The notes under the pieces: generated by a model
What the model was told of the DNA's origin: nothing
Databases searched by the model: none
What the model saw: only the letters and a program-made list of their open reading frames with translations
Assembly (NCBI RefSeq): GCF_000315625.1
Contig: NW_005434608.1
Coordinates: 5,410-69,409, forward strand
From: Guillardia theta CCMP2712
Taxonomy: Eukaryota > Cryptophyceae > Pyrenomonadales > Geminigeraceae
Direction of reading: 5' to 3'
Length of the DNA stretch: 64,000 nucleotides
Position numbers and translations under genes: made by a program
Shown here: piece after piece, positions 46,182-64,000 of the stretch
Numbering within the stretch: the stretch's first letter is position 1
Layout: each line of letters opens with the position of its first letter

Positions 46182-48228
46182 CTACGTCAGAGGATGCATT
46201 GTTTGCGGTGGGTACATGTGGAGTACATGTGATTGTGCAACGACCGATCCCGGATGTGGCAGGACATAGCCAAAGGCTACGAGCTCCTCTGCTGGGACGT
46301 TGAGATGGATCTGAAGGGGAGGAACAGAGGCCTCTTCTTCTGTGATCCCCGGGTCCCGCTGACTGCCGTCCGGATGCTTGATCGGCGCTCCCCCGTCAGC
46401 TTTCCGCTCGTCAATGCCAGTGACTGCTGCAAATCCGGGAATGTACAAGAGGAGGGCAGTGATGCCGATGGTGGGCATGCTTGCCCTGTGAGCAACCTCA
46501 GACACGAAGCCGAAGAACAAGGTGGCGGCTGCAGACACACCTGCATGTTGTCAGGACATCGACAGTAAATAAGGCGGCAGAGCTCACCAAGGGCGAGCAG
46601 AAAGTATTGCCACATGTAAGGCTGGCCGATCCACGCCCAGTTAGCTCCTGCTGTGACACAATCGATTCCAGTAGAGTTCAGTCCGAGAAGAGCTGAATCC
46701 CCGGCACAGCCGCATGCCTCGTGGTAGGGCGGGAAGAGAACGCCGTCGCGAGCCATCTGAACGCACTGACTAGGACCTTGGGTGATGCCATACGCAGAGA
46801 CTGACAGGACGGCAGCAAGTCCTCCGAATATAAGCGAAGACTCAGAGACCACTCGCAGACCCAAGGGTGTGTCCCAGATGCCCCCGAGCATGACCGGAAA
46901 GAGCCAGCAAACTGCCAAGATACTAGGCAGCAGAAAGATTGACAGGACTGCATAGTTTGCAAGAGCAAATGGAACTATGATGACAGTGATTACAAGAACA
47001 CACCCTCGAGCCCAGATCAGAGGCTTTCCCCTTAAGAACTGCGTTGAAATGGTTGCTGCTAGCCCATTCTGCACGCTATCGATGGCAGACTCGTTCATGA
47101 CAGCTGCGAGCACAAGGACCAGGACTTCTATGAACTGATTGACATGCACGTTGTTTTGGTTCGGAGATGATTTGAACACCTGGAAGAGATACAGATTGGG
47201 ATTTCCCGTTTGAAAGTCGATTAGTCCACCCCATGCTGCGAGAAAGCCTCCAAGTCCGAAGAGAAACACGACGCTCACCACAGCAAGACAAGCCAGGACC
47301 CCTCCTCGTTTGAGCGATTGCGGATCTTTTGCAGCCCATACCCTTTGCCACATCCCCTCGTTGAACATAACTGAGGACATGAGCGATGCTGGCATGACGA
47401 GGATTGAGCTGTATCCCGACTGATTCGGCCCCAGTGATTGTTTCAAACTGCCGAAGTTGGGCGGCAGCTCCCGTTTGAAGGTGGCAGCAACATATATACT
47501 GATGGTTGTGATAAGAACGACGCTGGTGATGCCTTGAACCTGATCCGTCACGATCGAAACCAGAAGTCCTCCATACATGGTGTATACCTGCGTGATTTGT
47601 TAAGCCATCCGAGAGGCATGTCAAACAAGGTGAGTACCGTCGTAACGGTGGCTACAATCAGAATGATTGGAAACCCTTCCGTGCCTACAAAATCGCGAAA
47701 CAGCCCTCCAATGGTGGTGAACTCAGCAAGCATCATGACAGCCATATTGATCAATGCCACCCCTATGCACGCCAACTTAGCTGTGGGTCCAAACCTGCAG
47801 CTGGAGTAAGATTGCAGGCAAGACGTCGGAACGAGTTCAGATGTAGACCTTGCGGTGATGAAATCCCCGAACGAGTTGACAGTGGGGTACTTGGATTGCA
47901 CCATGCTACCGAAGTATGACTGCACGATGAGAGGAACACCAGTGCCTATGGCCATGAAGATCATTCCGATCCATCCAGCATAAGTAGCGTAGTTGGAAGG
48001 GCTGGTGATACACCAGGATCCAACGCTTCCAGCATAGAAACTCCATGCGATTCTGTACATCCCCTGTGACTTCTTTGCTGTCAAAAATCCTTCCGAAGTT
48101 TGAAGCAAATGGCTGGTCTCGGACGAGCTCTTCAATCGCAACTTTGTATAAATTACAGCGTACAGCGCTATCGACACCAGAGATGTCACAGTCAACGCGT
48201 ATGACAAAGCTACCCAGTCAGTTGCCAT
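46182..48228 (-). CDS. Sodium:solute symporter (SSS / SLC5 family)
   Basis: Start MATDWVALSYALTVTSLVSI at 48228. Exons read through about 13 predicted membrane helices. ITSPSNYATYAGWIGMIFMAIG is in the first half. TTVLT joins across a short intron at about 47635-47590 to VYTMYGGLLVSIVTDQVQG, a well-conserved SSS segment. NEGMWQRVWAAKD and AAVMNESAIDSVQNGL are in the second half. Another intron near 47800 follows the YSSC exon, and the C-terminal exon begins near 46540. The protein ends in a polar tail (stop at 46182). The family imports sugars, urea, amino acids or ions with sodium across the plasma membrane. The substrate cannot be told from the motifs. Confidence 0.85.
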
Positions 48229-48558
48229 GGTGTATGAATTCTCCAGATCAAACTTGAAAATTTGCCCAGCAATTCATCAAGGTAGTGTCTTGCCCCTCGG
48301 TCAGCCCTAAAATGGTGAACGCAATCAACACATGCAGGAAGCATGGACCAATGACAACCCAAGGAAGATTAGAGCAAGGGATGTGTTCAGTGATAGCAGT
48401 CTAGATAGGAGGTGTACAGATTGACGTATAGCCACAATGCAGAAGAAACAAGTGCATAAAGATACACAAGATAGATCTAAAGAGGCGAAGGATCATGGTG
48501 GGGCAAGCAGCAACAGATGAAAGGATGGGAATGATGAGATCAGGAGCTCAGAGAGGAA
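48229..48558. other. Upstream region of the symporter gene
   Basis: No gene was recognised between the symporter start and the minisatellite. Promoter elements are presumably present but none was identified. Confidence 0.35.
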
Positions 48559-48822
48559 GGAGTCATCTATGTAGGGATAGAAGGAGTCATCTATGTAGGG
48601 ATAGACGGAGTCATCTATGTAGGGATAGAAGGAGTCATCGATGTAGGGATAGAAGGAGTCATCTATGTAGGGATAGACGGAGTCATCTATGTAGGGATAG
48701 AAGGAGTCATCTATGTAGGGATAGAAGGAGTCATCTATGTAGGGATAGAAGGAGTCATCTATGTAGGGATAGAAGGAGTCATCTATGTAGGGATAGAAGG
48801 AGTCATCTATGTAGGGATAGGA
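48559..48822. repeat. 24-bp minisatellite, about 11 units
   Basis: The unit contains AGTCATCTATGTAGGGATAG and recurs every 24 bp, with GAAGG or GACGG at the junctions and one ATCGATG variant. The plus-strand frame reads as an RSHLCRDR octapeptide repeat, but nothing else supports coding. Confidence 0.9.
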
Positions 48823-48949
48823 GGGAGAGAAAACTGCAGAGAGAGCGGACAGGAAGAAAGTGAAGCAGAAGAGTTGGGGAGCAGGAGGAGGCGAGCAGCG
48901 GCTTTATTTTCTTTTTTGGGTTTTACACGGGTCAATTATTTGAGTGAGA

Positions 48950-49600
48950 TGGTGCTTCCAGATAGGGGTAGGGGTCCTCAGGGGTACTCTCACGGTACCA
49001 AGTGACTAAGTGGGTAGGGTTCCAAGACCCGCAAAGACAGGCGCAAGGGGGGTAGGGGTGGATTATCAAGATAATCTTGTGGCATGTCACGCCGGGGCCC
49101 GGGGAACTGAAAGGTAGCGAGTCCGCCTCAAGTCCCCTGTAGCAGTTGGCAAGTTGGCGGACCCCATGGTAAATTTCAATCAATTTTCACGCAAAGCTCA
49201 GCAATTTGGGGCGACACCTTGAATTTGACCCATCCTTACCCTCATATGCCCCGAATTTTAATACCAAGGGTGGGTGCTTTTAAGCAGAAAATTCTGAAAC
49301 ATGACCCACTCTTGGGCAGAACATTGGAAATTGTACCCACCCTGTGGAGATTCTGAACTTCAGGTACCCTACTGTCTGTCACCGCTGATTTCTCGAGAAC
49401 AATACCGGTTCTTGATTACCCTACCCCTGGTAAAACACTACCCAGGATCAAGCCACCCCCGTCGGCTCCCTTCAGTTCGAACGCAGGGATCAACGGTCGT
49501 TACCCCGTACAAACTTCCGGCTCGCCTCAGAATAATACCCCTACCCCCTCCATAGAGCGGTCCATGGGGGGTTTAGGGACCCCTGCCCCCCTCCACCTTG
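48950..49600. repeat. GGGTA-to-TACCC island (copy 4, largest)
   Basis: From about 48960 to 49070 the plus strand is rich in GGGTA and GGGGT words. From about 49200 to 49600 it is rich in TACCC and CCCCT words, so the strand bias flips near 49100-49200. The order (G-rich then C-rich) is the opposite of the island at 568-1070. It may be an eroded inverted repeat. No coding frame was recognised. Confidence 0.5.
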
Positions 49601-50202
49601 CGCTTATGGATCGAGTATGGCCTGGCGGTCGGGAGAGGGAGAGAGAAGGGAGAGTTGCTTGATGTCTCGAGCTGCCTCTAAGAAATATCGGGAGAGATTC
49701 TCAGCCTCACTGGCCCTCTCCTTCCTCTCCTTCCTCTCCGCGTCTGAATGTCGCTCATATGATCTTGAGATATTTTTGTTGCCTTCCCCTAGAGATTGCA
49801 ATTGCTATGCCTTAGCAGTTTTTGGCGAGGGAAGTGAAACCTAGAAGCCCGCGTTTGATGGTTGAATCTAGAAGATCTTTAGATTAAGAAGAGTGGATGA
49901 GCTAGAATGGCTTTATCATTTGCACAGTTCTGGCTGAAATGTGAAAACTTATCCATGTATCTAACAAGTCGTGGATTACACATTTTTCCTGATGTGGTAA
50001 TGATGCATGTTCTTGGCAGATTCGGCCCTTACATCTATGAGATAAAGTGGGTTACATTCATTACTCGAGTTTCTCGATCGGAACAGCATTTAGATACAAC
50101 ATCGTACGTTGAAGTCTATGGGACAAGAATTTTTGTTGCCTGAAATATAGGAACGGACATCGTGAAAAGGTTTCATCATCGCACTCGACTTGTTTGTGCA
50201 CA
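49601..50202. other. Upstream region of the kinase gene
   Basis: No gene was recognised. A short frame at 49907-50143 lacks domain features and a splice link to the kinase. The promoter and 5' UTR of the kinase probably lie here. Confidence 0.35.
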
Positions 50203-53200
50203 ATGGGAAAGCTTGAAGAATATGAAGTGATGAAACTTCTCGGGAAAGGATCTTTCGGATCTGTTTACTGCGTTCGTCGTTTGGCGGTTTGTTCCTTTGG
50301 GGATGTGGTTTCAGTTGATGACTCGTTCTTCTAAATCAGGATCGCTCTCTTCATGTTATGAAGAAGATTTCGATCCACAACATGCCTGCAAAGGAAAGGA
50401 CGGCCACTGAGCAGGTAGACATAATTCATGCATGTTGTGCAGGCTGCAGTGAACTTGTTGCCAACAGGAGGTCAAGGTTCTGCAAAGACTTCGACATCCT
50501 GGAATAGTCTGCTATGAAGATAGTTTCATTCACAAGAATAGACAGGTCGATCAATCTCTCATATCCCTGCTTGTTCTGAATTGCTTGATTGCAGCTTTGT
50601 ATCGTGATGACCTATTGTGAGGGCGGGGATCTCGCTACTGTCATTGAGAAGCGAAGGATGAGGGCTTTTCCCGAGAATGAAGTACTTGATCTTGATGCCA
50701 GCTGTGTTCATTGGTTTCTCCTCTAATGCTCCTTACTTTTACAAGGTCGTCAGTTGGTTTCTGCAAATTGCACTGGCACTGCAGGTGTAGGATGTCGTGA
50801 GCAAACCGTCTGAATTGACCAGATTTTGATTGACAGTACATGCACGAGGAGCACATTCTTCATCGTGATCTCAAGACGCAAAACATCTTTCTTACACGAA
50901 ACAACATCATCAAGGTTTGTCTTGCCATGATGATGGCTCTAGACTATTTTGGTAGCTTGTTAGTAAGGATTCTCTCTGTTTCAGCTCGGTGATTTTGGGA
51001 TCGCAAAAGTTCTCGAGGGAACTTTGGAAATGGCAAAGACAGTCATTGGTACGCTAGTGAACGCTGGATCAACGTGAATTATGAAGCTTATTGTATGGAC
51101 TCCAGGAACGCCATACTACATGTCACCTGAGCTTTTCCGTAATCAACCATATTCTTTCAAGGTGACCGAACGACCTGACACCCAGCGAGATTGGAAATGA
51201 CCAACCTGTCAGTCTGATATTTGGTCGTTGGGGTGTGTTCTGTATGAGATCGTCTCTCTACGACATGCATTTGAGGTTTGGTCGATTCACCGTCTCAATT
51301 ATTGTAACTTGCAATCAGGCTCGAGACATGAATTCATTGGTTCAGAAAATTCTGCGGGCTTCTTACGGTGAAATCATCTGAGATTGTTTTCATGTTTAAT
51401 TCTTCTCTGTCAGGACCAATTCCAGCCACAGTCTCGAAGGTCTGCGCTAAGATCAGAATGAAATCTCTATTCATGGTTGATCCAGGAATTGCGATCGCTT
51501 TTGAAAAATATGCTTTCTCTATCACCACAATCCCGTCCCAGGTAATAGTCTTATGGATTCCCGTGGTATCGGATCCAACGCGTTGCACACAGTGTCAACG
51601 AGATCCTTGCTCTCCCTTTCATTAGGAAGGAGATGGGTGCCTACGTGCAGTATCAGTTGGGTGACGATTCAGGTCCTTGCAGCTGAAAAACCTTGAAATG
51701 AGCTCAATATTACGCAGCTGCAAATTTGCTTCGAGATGACCCCAAGTTGATGGGATTCATTCAACAAGAGCAGGTGTACTCGATTTTTCGTCAGCCATCA
51801 AGGTGACACTGGAATAGAATCGTTTGGAACAGCAAGCACGAAAGCTTGGGTTCGATATAAAGAAGAAATCTCACAGCGGTTCTAGTTCAGGTATTGACTG
51901 ATTTTGAATTCTTCCGCTCAAAGTTCCAGTAGGAGAAGTGGAGTTCAATGACGGCAACAAACCGAATCCTCCTCAACCAGACCAGAAAGCTGAGCAGATC
52001 CTGGCGCGGGTAATCACTTCATTTCCGTTTCAAAGAATCCCGAAAGCTGATAAGAAGTTGCAGAAGCCGACACCCAACTCATTGCCGTCTGCTGCAGACG
52101 CTGAAAGGGTGAAGACAGGAATGGTTTTGACATCCAACATTGCTCTGAATCTGTTGTGCAAGATCCGCATGGAAGAGAAAGAGAAAGACAGAGTCAAGCG
52201 CGCACAGGTTTGATTCATTTCGTTTTCACTGGGGATTTCTGAGTTCTTGATAGGCTTTCCTTGAACGAGAATTGAGAGCCAAAGAAAGAGCAGAAGCAGG
52301 TGGATTAGTCCGCAGTTTTTTGACCTCCAAACTCGTTAACTTTGCTGCAGCCTTGCGACAATTGCAGAAGGAGAAACAGGACAGGATAAAGGCTCTTCAG
52401 GTCCTTGCTTACCCTCTTTGCTAGTTTTGTGAAGAAGGGGTTGACATGCATTACAGGAGCAAAGAGAGCTCCGAGCCAAGAGGATGCAACAAGTGAACAA
52501 GACGATCCTTTGACTTCCTTGATCCTCATTCCATGGCTCAGGTTCATCCCAAAGGCGAAGCTGGTCTCATGAACGAGTGGCAGGTGCGTTGTACTTTCGA
52601 AGTTGATGTCCGGTGCAATCTCTTGACGCATCTGAACCTGACACCATCAGCATCGACTGCAAGAAGCTCAGAAGAAGCACGAGCAGCGAAGGAAGGAGAT
52701 GGGGATGGTTGCCCACCTACGTCTTTGCTGCTTGCGGCTGACTGTCGCTCAGGTTCCTGGGGATCATCGCCCGAAGCCTCCGTCCAAGTCAAGGCTGGAG
52801 GAGGTTGACGCGAGGGGTAGAGATGAGGATGTCTCATGCGTCATGCAGCAACCGAAGAGGAGCATCCTCGAGCAGCGAAACGTGAACGCAAGAGAGCGGG
52901 AAGGGGCACCGGTACCGTCTGATCCCATCGATGAAGCATGCAGTCACCAACGATGCAGATTCGCCGGGTGGAGGAGAAGAATCAGATCGTCGAAGATAAG
53001 GAGGTACAACCACGCGAGCTTGCAATGTTCGTTCAAGTGATGAGATCTATCAGAATGTCAAGAATGTTGTCGAGAAACCTAGCTCCCAACACAATGTACA
53101 AGGCTATGGAGCCTCTCTTGAAGGGAAGGTTGACGACTGCATGCAGGAACAAGTCATGAATGCGAACCAGCAACGAATGAAGGAGCAGGTGAGTGAAAGC

Positions 53201-56200
53201 AAGGCTCGTGTTGACGTGCCTGACTCATCAGCAGGCGGAGGTTGAACAGCAGAAAGTGGATGCGATGAAGCAGGTAAGCCCACTGCCCTGATCTGCTTAC
53301 TGCAGAAGTTAAGAGCTCAACAGAAGCGAGCTGAGAATGAGAAACTGCGCGAAGAGATGAATCGCGACATGCAGGTAAGATGCTTGCCCTTGCTGCGGGA
53401 ATTCCTGATGGTTCCGGAAGATGATGGAGATGAAGCTGAAGCAGCTCAAGGCCAAGAAAGATGCTGACGAGCGCATGAAGGTGAGCGAGTATTTCCGTGT
53501 CCTCCTCCTCGACCTGGACCGCATCCTTCTCCTTCTCTCGCTCTCCTGGTCTCTTCCTCGTGCTCCATCTGATGGAACCTACAGCGGGAGAGGATGGCGC
53601 TGGCGAGGCAGAGGCAAGATAGCAATGCAGCACAGGTTCAGCAGGTGCCCACCTGAGACCTGCTGACGAGGACTTGCAGGCTGAGCAGCAGGTGGTGCAG
53701 AAGGAACCGCAACCTCAGAGGGTTCAGAACGTCCGGGACGTGAACCCGCTCTCCTCGCGGTCTTCCGCTGACGTCGACGAGTCGATTCAGACCCCCGCGC
53801 CCTCCCACGCCGCCAACGTCTGCAAACCTTTCGGAGTATGCGAGAGCTTCCTTACCCCAGCGCAGCTTCCTGCACGCAAGGGCATCGTTCCCGCGCCTGT
53901 TCCTGACGTGCAGCAGGCGGAGAAGGTATCGTCCTACCCGCCCTCCTTGCTCTGTTGGGGTTGACGGCACAGCAGGGCCCTGAGTTTCGCAAGGACAAGT
54001 ATCAGGACGCAAGAAACAGGTGCGAAAGGAGGCAGGAGAGGAATCTTGATCTCTCTAACGCCCTTGCCTTCAGACCGCAACAGCCTGTGCGGTATGTCGA
54101 CAGCCGCGCCCCGCAAGCTGGAGAGCAGAAGGGAGGGTACAGGTCGATGCCCTCCCCCTCCTCTTCCTCCCACTTCCCCTCCTCTTCCTCCCCCTCCCCC
54201 TCCTCTTCCTCCCCCTCTCCCTCCTCTTACTTGAGCGACAGGTACATGGTGGAGAAACCTCCTGCTGTGCAGGTGGATCAGATCCGATACTCAGGTGAGT
54301 CACATCTCCCTCGACCTCTCCTGCTGATGCCAGCACCAGAGCCTCACTTCACTCCTCCTCTCTTCGCTCCGCCTCCACATCCTCCTCCCAACCGGCTTCA
54401 GGTGAGGGGAGGGAGATGGGAAGCTTAAGGTTGGAGGAGTTGACGCAGTGTAGGTTCTACACACTCCTGTCAATGGCGTATACGGGAACAATGGGGACTT
54501 CTTTGGTGCGGATGGCATCGGTAGGAAAAAGGCGATGGAGTTGAAGCTGCTGATCCTTGAGCAGGAGCAGACTTGATCAGCAGGCAGAAGGAGCTTGACA
54601 GAATGCATGTGAGTGCGAGGGAGAAGGAGAAGGAGGCAGGGAGATGGTGGGAGGGGTTGGGGGGCGCGGGGGGGGGGGGGAAACTTCAAGATACACTTAA
54701 TAAAACAAGAAACAAAAAAAGCGAGAAATGAGGAGGGCCAGGAAATGAGCCTAAAGAGCCTGTTGACTTAACGGTCACACAAGATGGAGTATTTGACTCA
54801 TTCGATCTCTTCGTGGTGAGAACTGGAGGAGGGACGAGAACAAATCANNNNNNNNNNNNNNNNNNNNNNNNNNNNNNNNNNNNNNNNNNNNNNNNNNNNN
54901 NNNNNNNNNNNNNNNNNNNNNNNNNNNNNNNNNNNNNNNNNNNNNNNGAGAGGGGGCGTCAGCGGACCAAGGCAAGGAACGGAGGCGCCTGATCCGATCC
55001 CCCGTCGGGACTCATTTATTCCCCCCTAGTAGGACTTGCGATGTAACTCATTTGAGTGCGAGATTTCCACAGCACCAGGGCAATAGGGGAGTGAATCAGG
55101 GGGGGGGGGGGGGGGGGGGTTCTTTCGACTTCTCATCATTTCTCCGCGTCTTACAGGCAAGGCAGCAAGTAGCCCAACAAACGCAGCAAGAGATGCAGGT
55201 GCAGCGATCTCCTCTTCCTCCTCCCTCTCCTCCTACCTCTCCTTCTCCCTCTCCTCCTCCTCCTCCTCCTCCTCCTCCTCCTCCTCCTCCTCTCCTCCTC
55301 CTCCCCCTCTTCCATCTTCCTCTCCCTTTCCTCCTCCTCCTCCTCCTCCTCCTCCCTCTCCTTCTCCTCCCTCTCCTCCTCCTCCCTCTCCTCGCCTTCC
55401 TCTCAACGTCTGCGCACAGGAGTTTCAAATGACGGTGCATCGCATCTCCAAGGTTTCGCTTGCTCCCGCTAAGCTCGACCTCTGATGGACTTGCAGGCCA
55501 TCGGATCGTCTGCAGTCTCCAGGCCTATGATGATCCAAGCGGAGGTTGCCTCCTCCTGAACTCCTCCCCCTCCTCCCCCTCCCCCTCCATCGCCCTTCTC
55601 ATCTGCTGCTCCTGTCCTCTCCCTTGGCTATCTCCGCCCGCTGAGATGCTGAGCAGGTGGGTGCCAAGATCTCAGAGCGCGATCGCCTCCTCCGCCAGGT
55701 TCTTTCGTCCTCCCCTCTGACCCCTCTGACCGGCCCCATCAGCGTCAGCAGAGCGACGCTCGTCGAATGCGCAAGGCAGGAGGGCAGGAGCCATCGGTCC
55801 GCCTCTTCGGTGACGTGGCGTACGAGGGAGGGCTCTACTCCCCTCAGGTGCTCCCCCTCCTCCATCCCGCTCCCGCCTCAACCCGCTGGCAGCGCGGCAA
55901 GGCGTACATGAACAACGGGGATGAAGGCATCGAAGAGGAGATCGAGGTGAGGGAGGAGGAGAGAGGGAGGAGGAGAGTGGGAGAGAGGCGAGGAGGAGTC
56001 TGACTGAGGTCACGGCAGGAGTACGTGCATGCGGCTCCGTCAAGGTACTCGCCTAGCGAGGAGATCGACGAGCAGCTGCTCTACTACGATGAGGTGATTT
56101 TGGTGGGGTCGTGTGACCTGCTGATGTGGAATGCAGGAGGAGGCAAACTTGGAGCAGGAAGTCGCTCACCGCACGCTGAAGATCCAGGTAGGAGGAGGAG

Positions 56201-56290
56201 GAGGAGGAGGAGGAGGAGGAGGAGGAATAAAAGGAAGCGAATTTGACTGGACTGCAGATGTTGAAGACGGCGCTGATAAAGGACGAGTGA
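50203..56290 (+). CDS. NEK-like serine/threonine kinase with long coiled-coil tail
   Basis: Many small exons start at ATG 50203. Kinase landmarks in order: GKGSFGSVY glycine loop; LHVMKKIS with the ATP-binding Lys; [28 protein letters not shown] hinge; [13 protein letters not shown] catalytic loop; [20 protein letters not shown]; and [13 protein letters not shown]. This is the NIMA-related pattern. NEKs act in mitosis, cilia and microtubule organisation. After the kinase come Glu/Lys/Arg/Gln-rich exons ([53 protein letters not shown]), then Ser/Pro- and Gln-rich exons to about 54600. The assembly gap follows. Downstream exons ([56 protein letters not shown]) have the same character and end at TGA 56288-56290. 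Joining across the gap is inference; two genes are possible. It converges on PEX1. Confidence 0.72.
54848..54947. other. Assembly gap of 100 N
   Basis: Exactly 100 N, the usual placeholder for a gap of unknown length. It interrupts the kinase gene or separates it from a neighbour. It lies between two homopolymer-G tracts. Confidence 0.97.
55099..55119. repeat. Homopolymer of 21 G
   Basis: A 21-base G run lies 150 bp right of the gap; another run of about 13 G lies at about 54669. If coding, the long run gives seven glycines. Such tracts are hard to sequence and may explain the gap or hide indels. Confidence 0.9.
55200..55400. repeat. CCT/CTCCTC-rich tract in kinase-tail region
   Basis: A pyrimidine-rich stretch dominated by CTCCTC units lies between the exon ending QEMQ and the next exon-like sequence, and is probably intronic. 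Confidence 0.7.
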
Positions 56291-56539
56291 TGATAATACA
56301 ATTATTCTTGGTGGAGGAAGAGGAGGAAAATGAAAAGAATTTGTATGTCAGGTTGCGAAAGCAAATGTTGTACATGAATAAGTCCAGCAGACTTGAAGGA
56401 ATTCTTATTGATGGTATTGTAACTCGTATGCATTATTTAAAATGAATCAACTGATGTGACGGATCTTTCAAAGCTTGACAACTTGACTAACAAACTTGTT
56501 TTCATCACCATGAGATCGTTTGCTGTACATGTTAGGCGC

Positions 56540-62840
<6,301 letters not shown>

Positions 62841-63560
62841 CATCTAAAGTCAGGCCCCCCTCGGCTTCAAGACTAGGGTCCCGACCGGGACAGTCCGAGG
62901 GTCGGCGAGTCGGACGATCAACAATCATTGTGGCCGGGCAGTGACTCTGGCTTTACTCAAAGTTAAGTGAAAACTCAGTACGAGGACAATCAGCCTCGGA
63001 GAGCAGACTGAGAGGAAGCCGCGCTTGATCGGACCCTGACACTGTCACTGTATGTACGGTCATTTTGACATAGCCGGCCTGAGTACCGCCCGGCGCCTAC
63101 CGTCACGGCCAGAGTCACGCAAGTTTGGAACTCAGAGTCGGGGTGGGGCCGGGCCCAGCCCCGGCGGGCCGGCCGCACTCAGCTGCAGTCAAGTTGCCTC
63201 GGACTGCCAGAGGCCGCACTCTGGGCCACTGCCCAGGAGCCTGGCCGGGGGGGGAGCGCTCCCACCAGTGCGGAGTCGAACTCAGTACTCCGATTCTCGG
63301 TTATCAGTCACGGAGTACTGAACTCCGATCGGTTATCAGTACTACTCCGATAATCGGTTATCAGTACTCCGATTCTTGGGGCCCGGGCGGGATCGGACTC
63401 CCGCTGAGTCCGTCAGTCTGAGTCAAACAAAAACCCTCAGTGAGTCCGGCGGGGCCGCGGCCCGGCCCGGCCGGGGGCTGCGAGCCTACTGAGCCCGGGC
63501 CCGGGCCCCTGACTGCCGGGCCGTCTAGTAGGCCCTACCGAATGCCATGATGTGGAAGGC
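62841..63560. repeat. GC-rich block with CGGTTATCAGTACTCCGAT repeats
   Basis: A GC-rich sequence with GGCCGGGC and GACTC words. At about 63280-63375 there are four or so imperfect copies built from CGGTTATCAGT and ACTCCGAT. It resembles in composition the GC-rich blocks at 240-560, 38440-38737 and 40290-40440. No coding evidence was found. Confidence 0.5.
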
Positions 63561-63671
63561 AGGGTCGTCTCGACCCTACTAGGATGGGCAGGAGACAAAG
63601 ACTGGCGGAAGGCGGGAGCGATGAGAAGAGAAGAAGATGAAGAGAGGAAGACGGAAGTTAAAGATAACACG

Positions 63672-64000
63672 AGATGAGATGAGATGAGATGAGATGAGAT
63701 GAGATGAGATGAGATGAGATGAGATGAGATGAGATGAGATGAAAGGAGATGAGATAATATGAGAGATGAGATGAGATGAGATGAGATGAGATGAGAGGAG
63801 AGGAGTGGAGAGGAGAGGAGAGGAGATGAGAGGAGAGGAGATGAGATGAGATGAGATGAGATGAGATGAGATGAGATGAGAGATGAGATGAGATGAGATG
63901 AGATGAGAGATGAGATGAGATGAGATGAGATGAGAGGAGAGGAGAGGAGATGAGACGAGATGAGCTACTCGAGATGAGACGAGACGAGATGAGATGAGAT
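63672..64000. repeat. GAGAT pentamer satellite running off the window
   Basis: About 330 bp of GAGAT units with GAGGA and GAGAC variants reach the window end. It is the reverse complement of the pentamer that fills the BIR-gene intron at 17656-18475. Confidence 0.95.

Noticed and set aside
48559-48822. CRISPR-like array
   Set aside because: Units are contiguous 24-mers without unique spacers, and the DNA is eukaryotic.
48495-48863. A 122-codon RSHLCRDR octapeptide-repeat protein
   Set aside because: The frame exists only because the 24-bp repeat is a multiple of three. There are no other protein features, splice links or homologous domains.

Overview
This is eukaryotic nuclear DNA. It has spliced genes with many short (about 40-70 nt) GT-AG introns, a few GC-AG introns, long simple-sequence tracts inside introns, and CCCTAAA-type telomeric repeats at the left edge. 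The gene mix suggests a single-celled alga or a related protist: AP2 DNA-binding proteins, a peroxin 1 ATPase, an OSCA/TMEM63-like channel, a NEK kinase, a BIR protein and an RRM protein with an ER signal peptide. A cryptophyte such as Guillardia fits well, but that assignment is inference. No prokaryotic operon, CRISPR array, tRNA or rRNA was recognised.

Layout. 1-2300: subtelomere-like repeats and low-coding DNA. 2318-4527: a two-AP2-domain transcription factor (+). 5611-8573: a divergent pair, a possible MACPF-domain protein (-) and a type I membrane protein (+). 8823-12344: an RRM protein with an N-terminal signal peptide and a cytochrome P450, both (-). 12771-19608: a 23-exon gene (+) whose exons join in frame to encode EF-hands, coiled coil, proline-rich linker, a complete BIR zinc domain and a PDZ domain. 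19609-23171: repeat-rich DNA with a 427-bp duplication. 23172-25805: mitochondrial intermediate peptidase (+). 25816-38139: a giant gene (-) for a signal peptide, RCC1 propeller, about 11 TIG/IPT domains and an OSCA/TMEM63-like channel. 38140-40440: a second direct duplication (327 bp). 40446-42260: an unrecognised spliced gene. 42653-44312: a membrane-anchored collagen-like protein (-). 44699-45760: an FCP1-like HAD phosphatase (+). 46182-48228: a sodium:solute symporter (-). 48500-49600: a 24-bp minisatellite and a GGGTA-rich island. 50203-56290: a NEK kinase with a long coiled-coil tail, crossed by a 100-N assembly gap. 56540-62840: PEX1 (-). 62850-64000: GC-rich repeats and a GAGAT satellite.

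The genes do not form a pathway. They are ordinary neighbours, often tail-to-tail and tightly packed (11 bp between the peptidase and the channel), separated by repeat-rich islands. The most unusual items are three domain architectures (EF-hand/BIR/PDZ; RCC1/TIG/channel; transmembrane collagen) and a recurring set of strand-asymmetric GGGTA-rich islands that no gene explains. Gene models were spliced by eye from splice signals, reading phase and domain continuity. Exon edges are most reliable for the AP2, BIR, FCP1-like and collagen genes.
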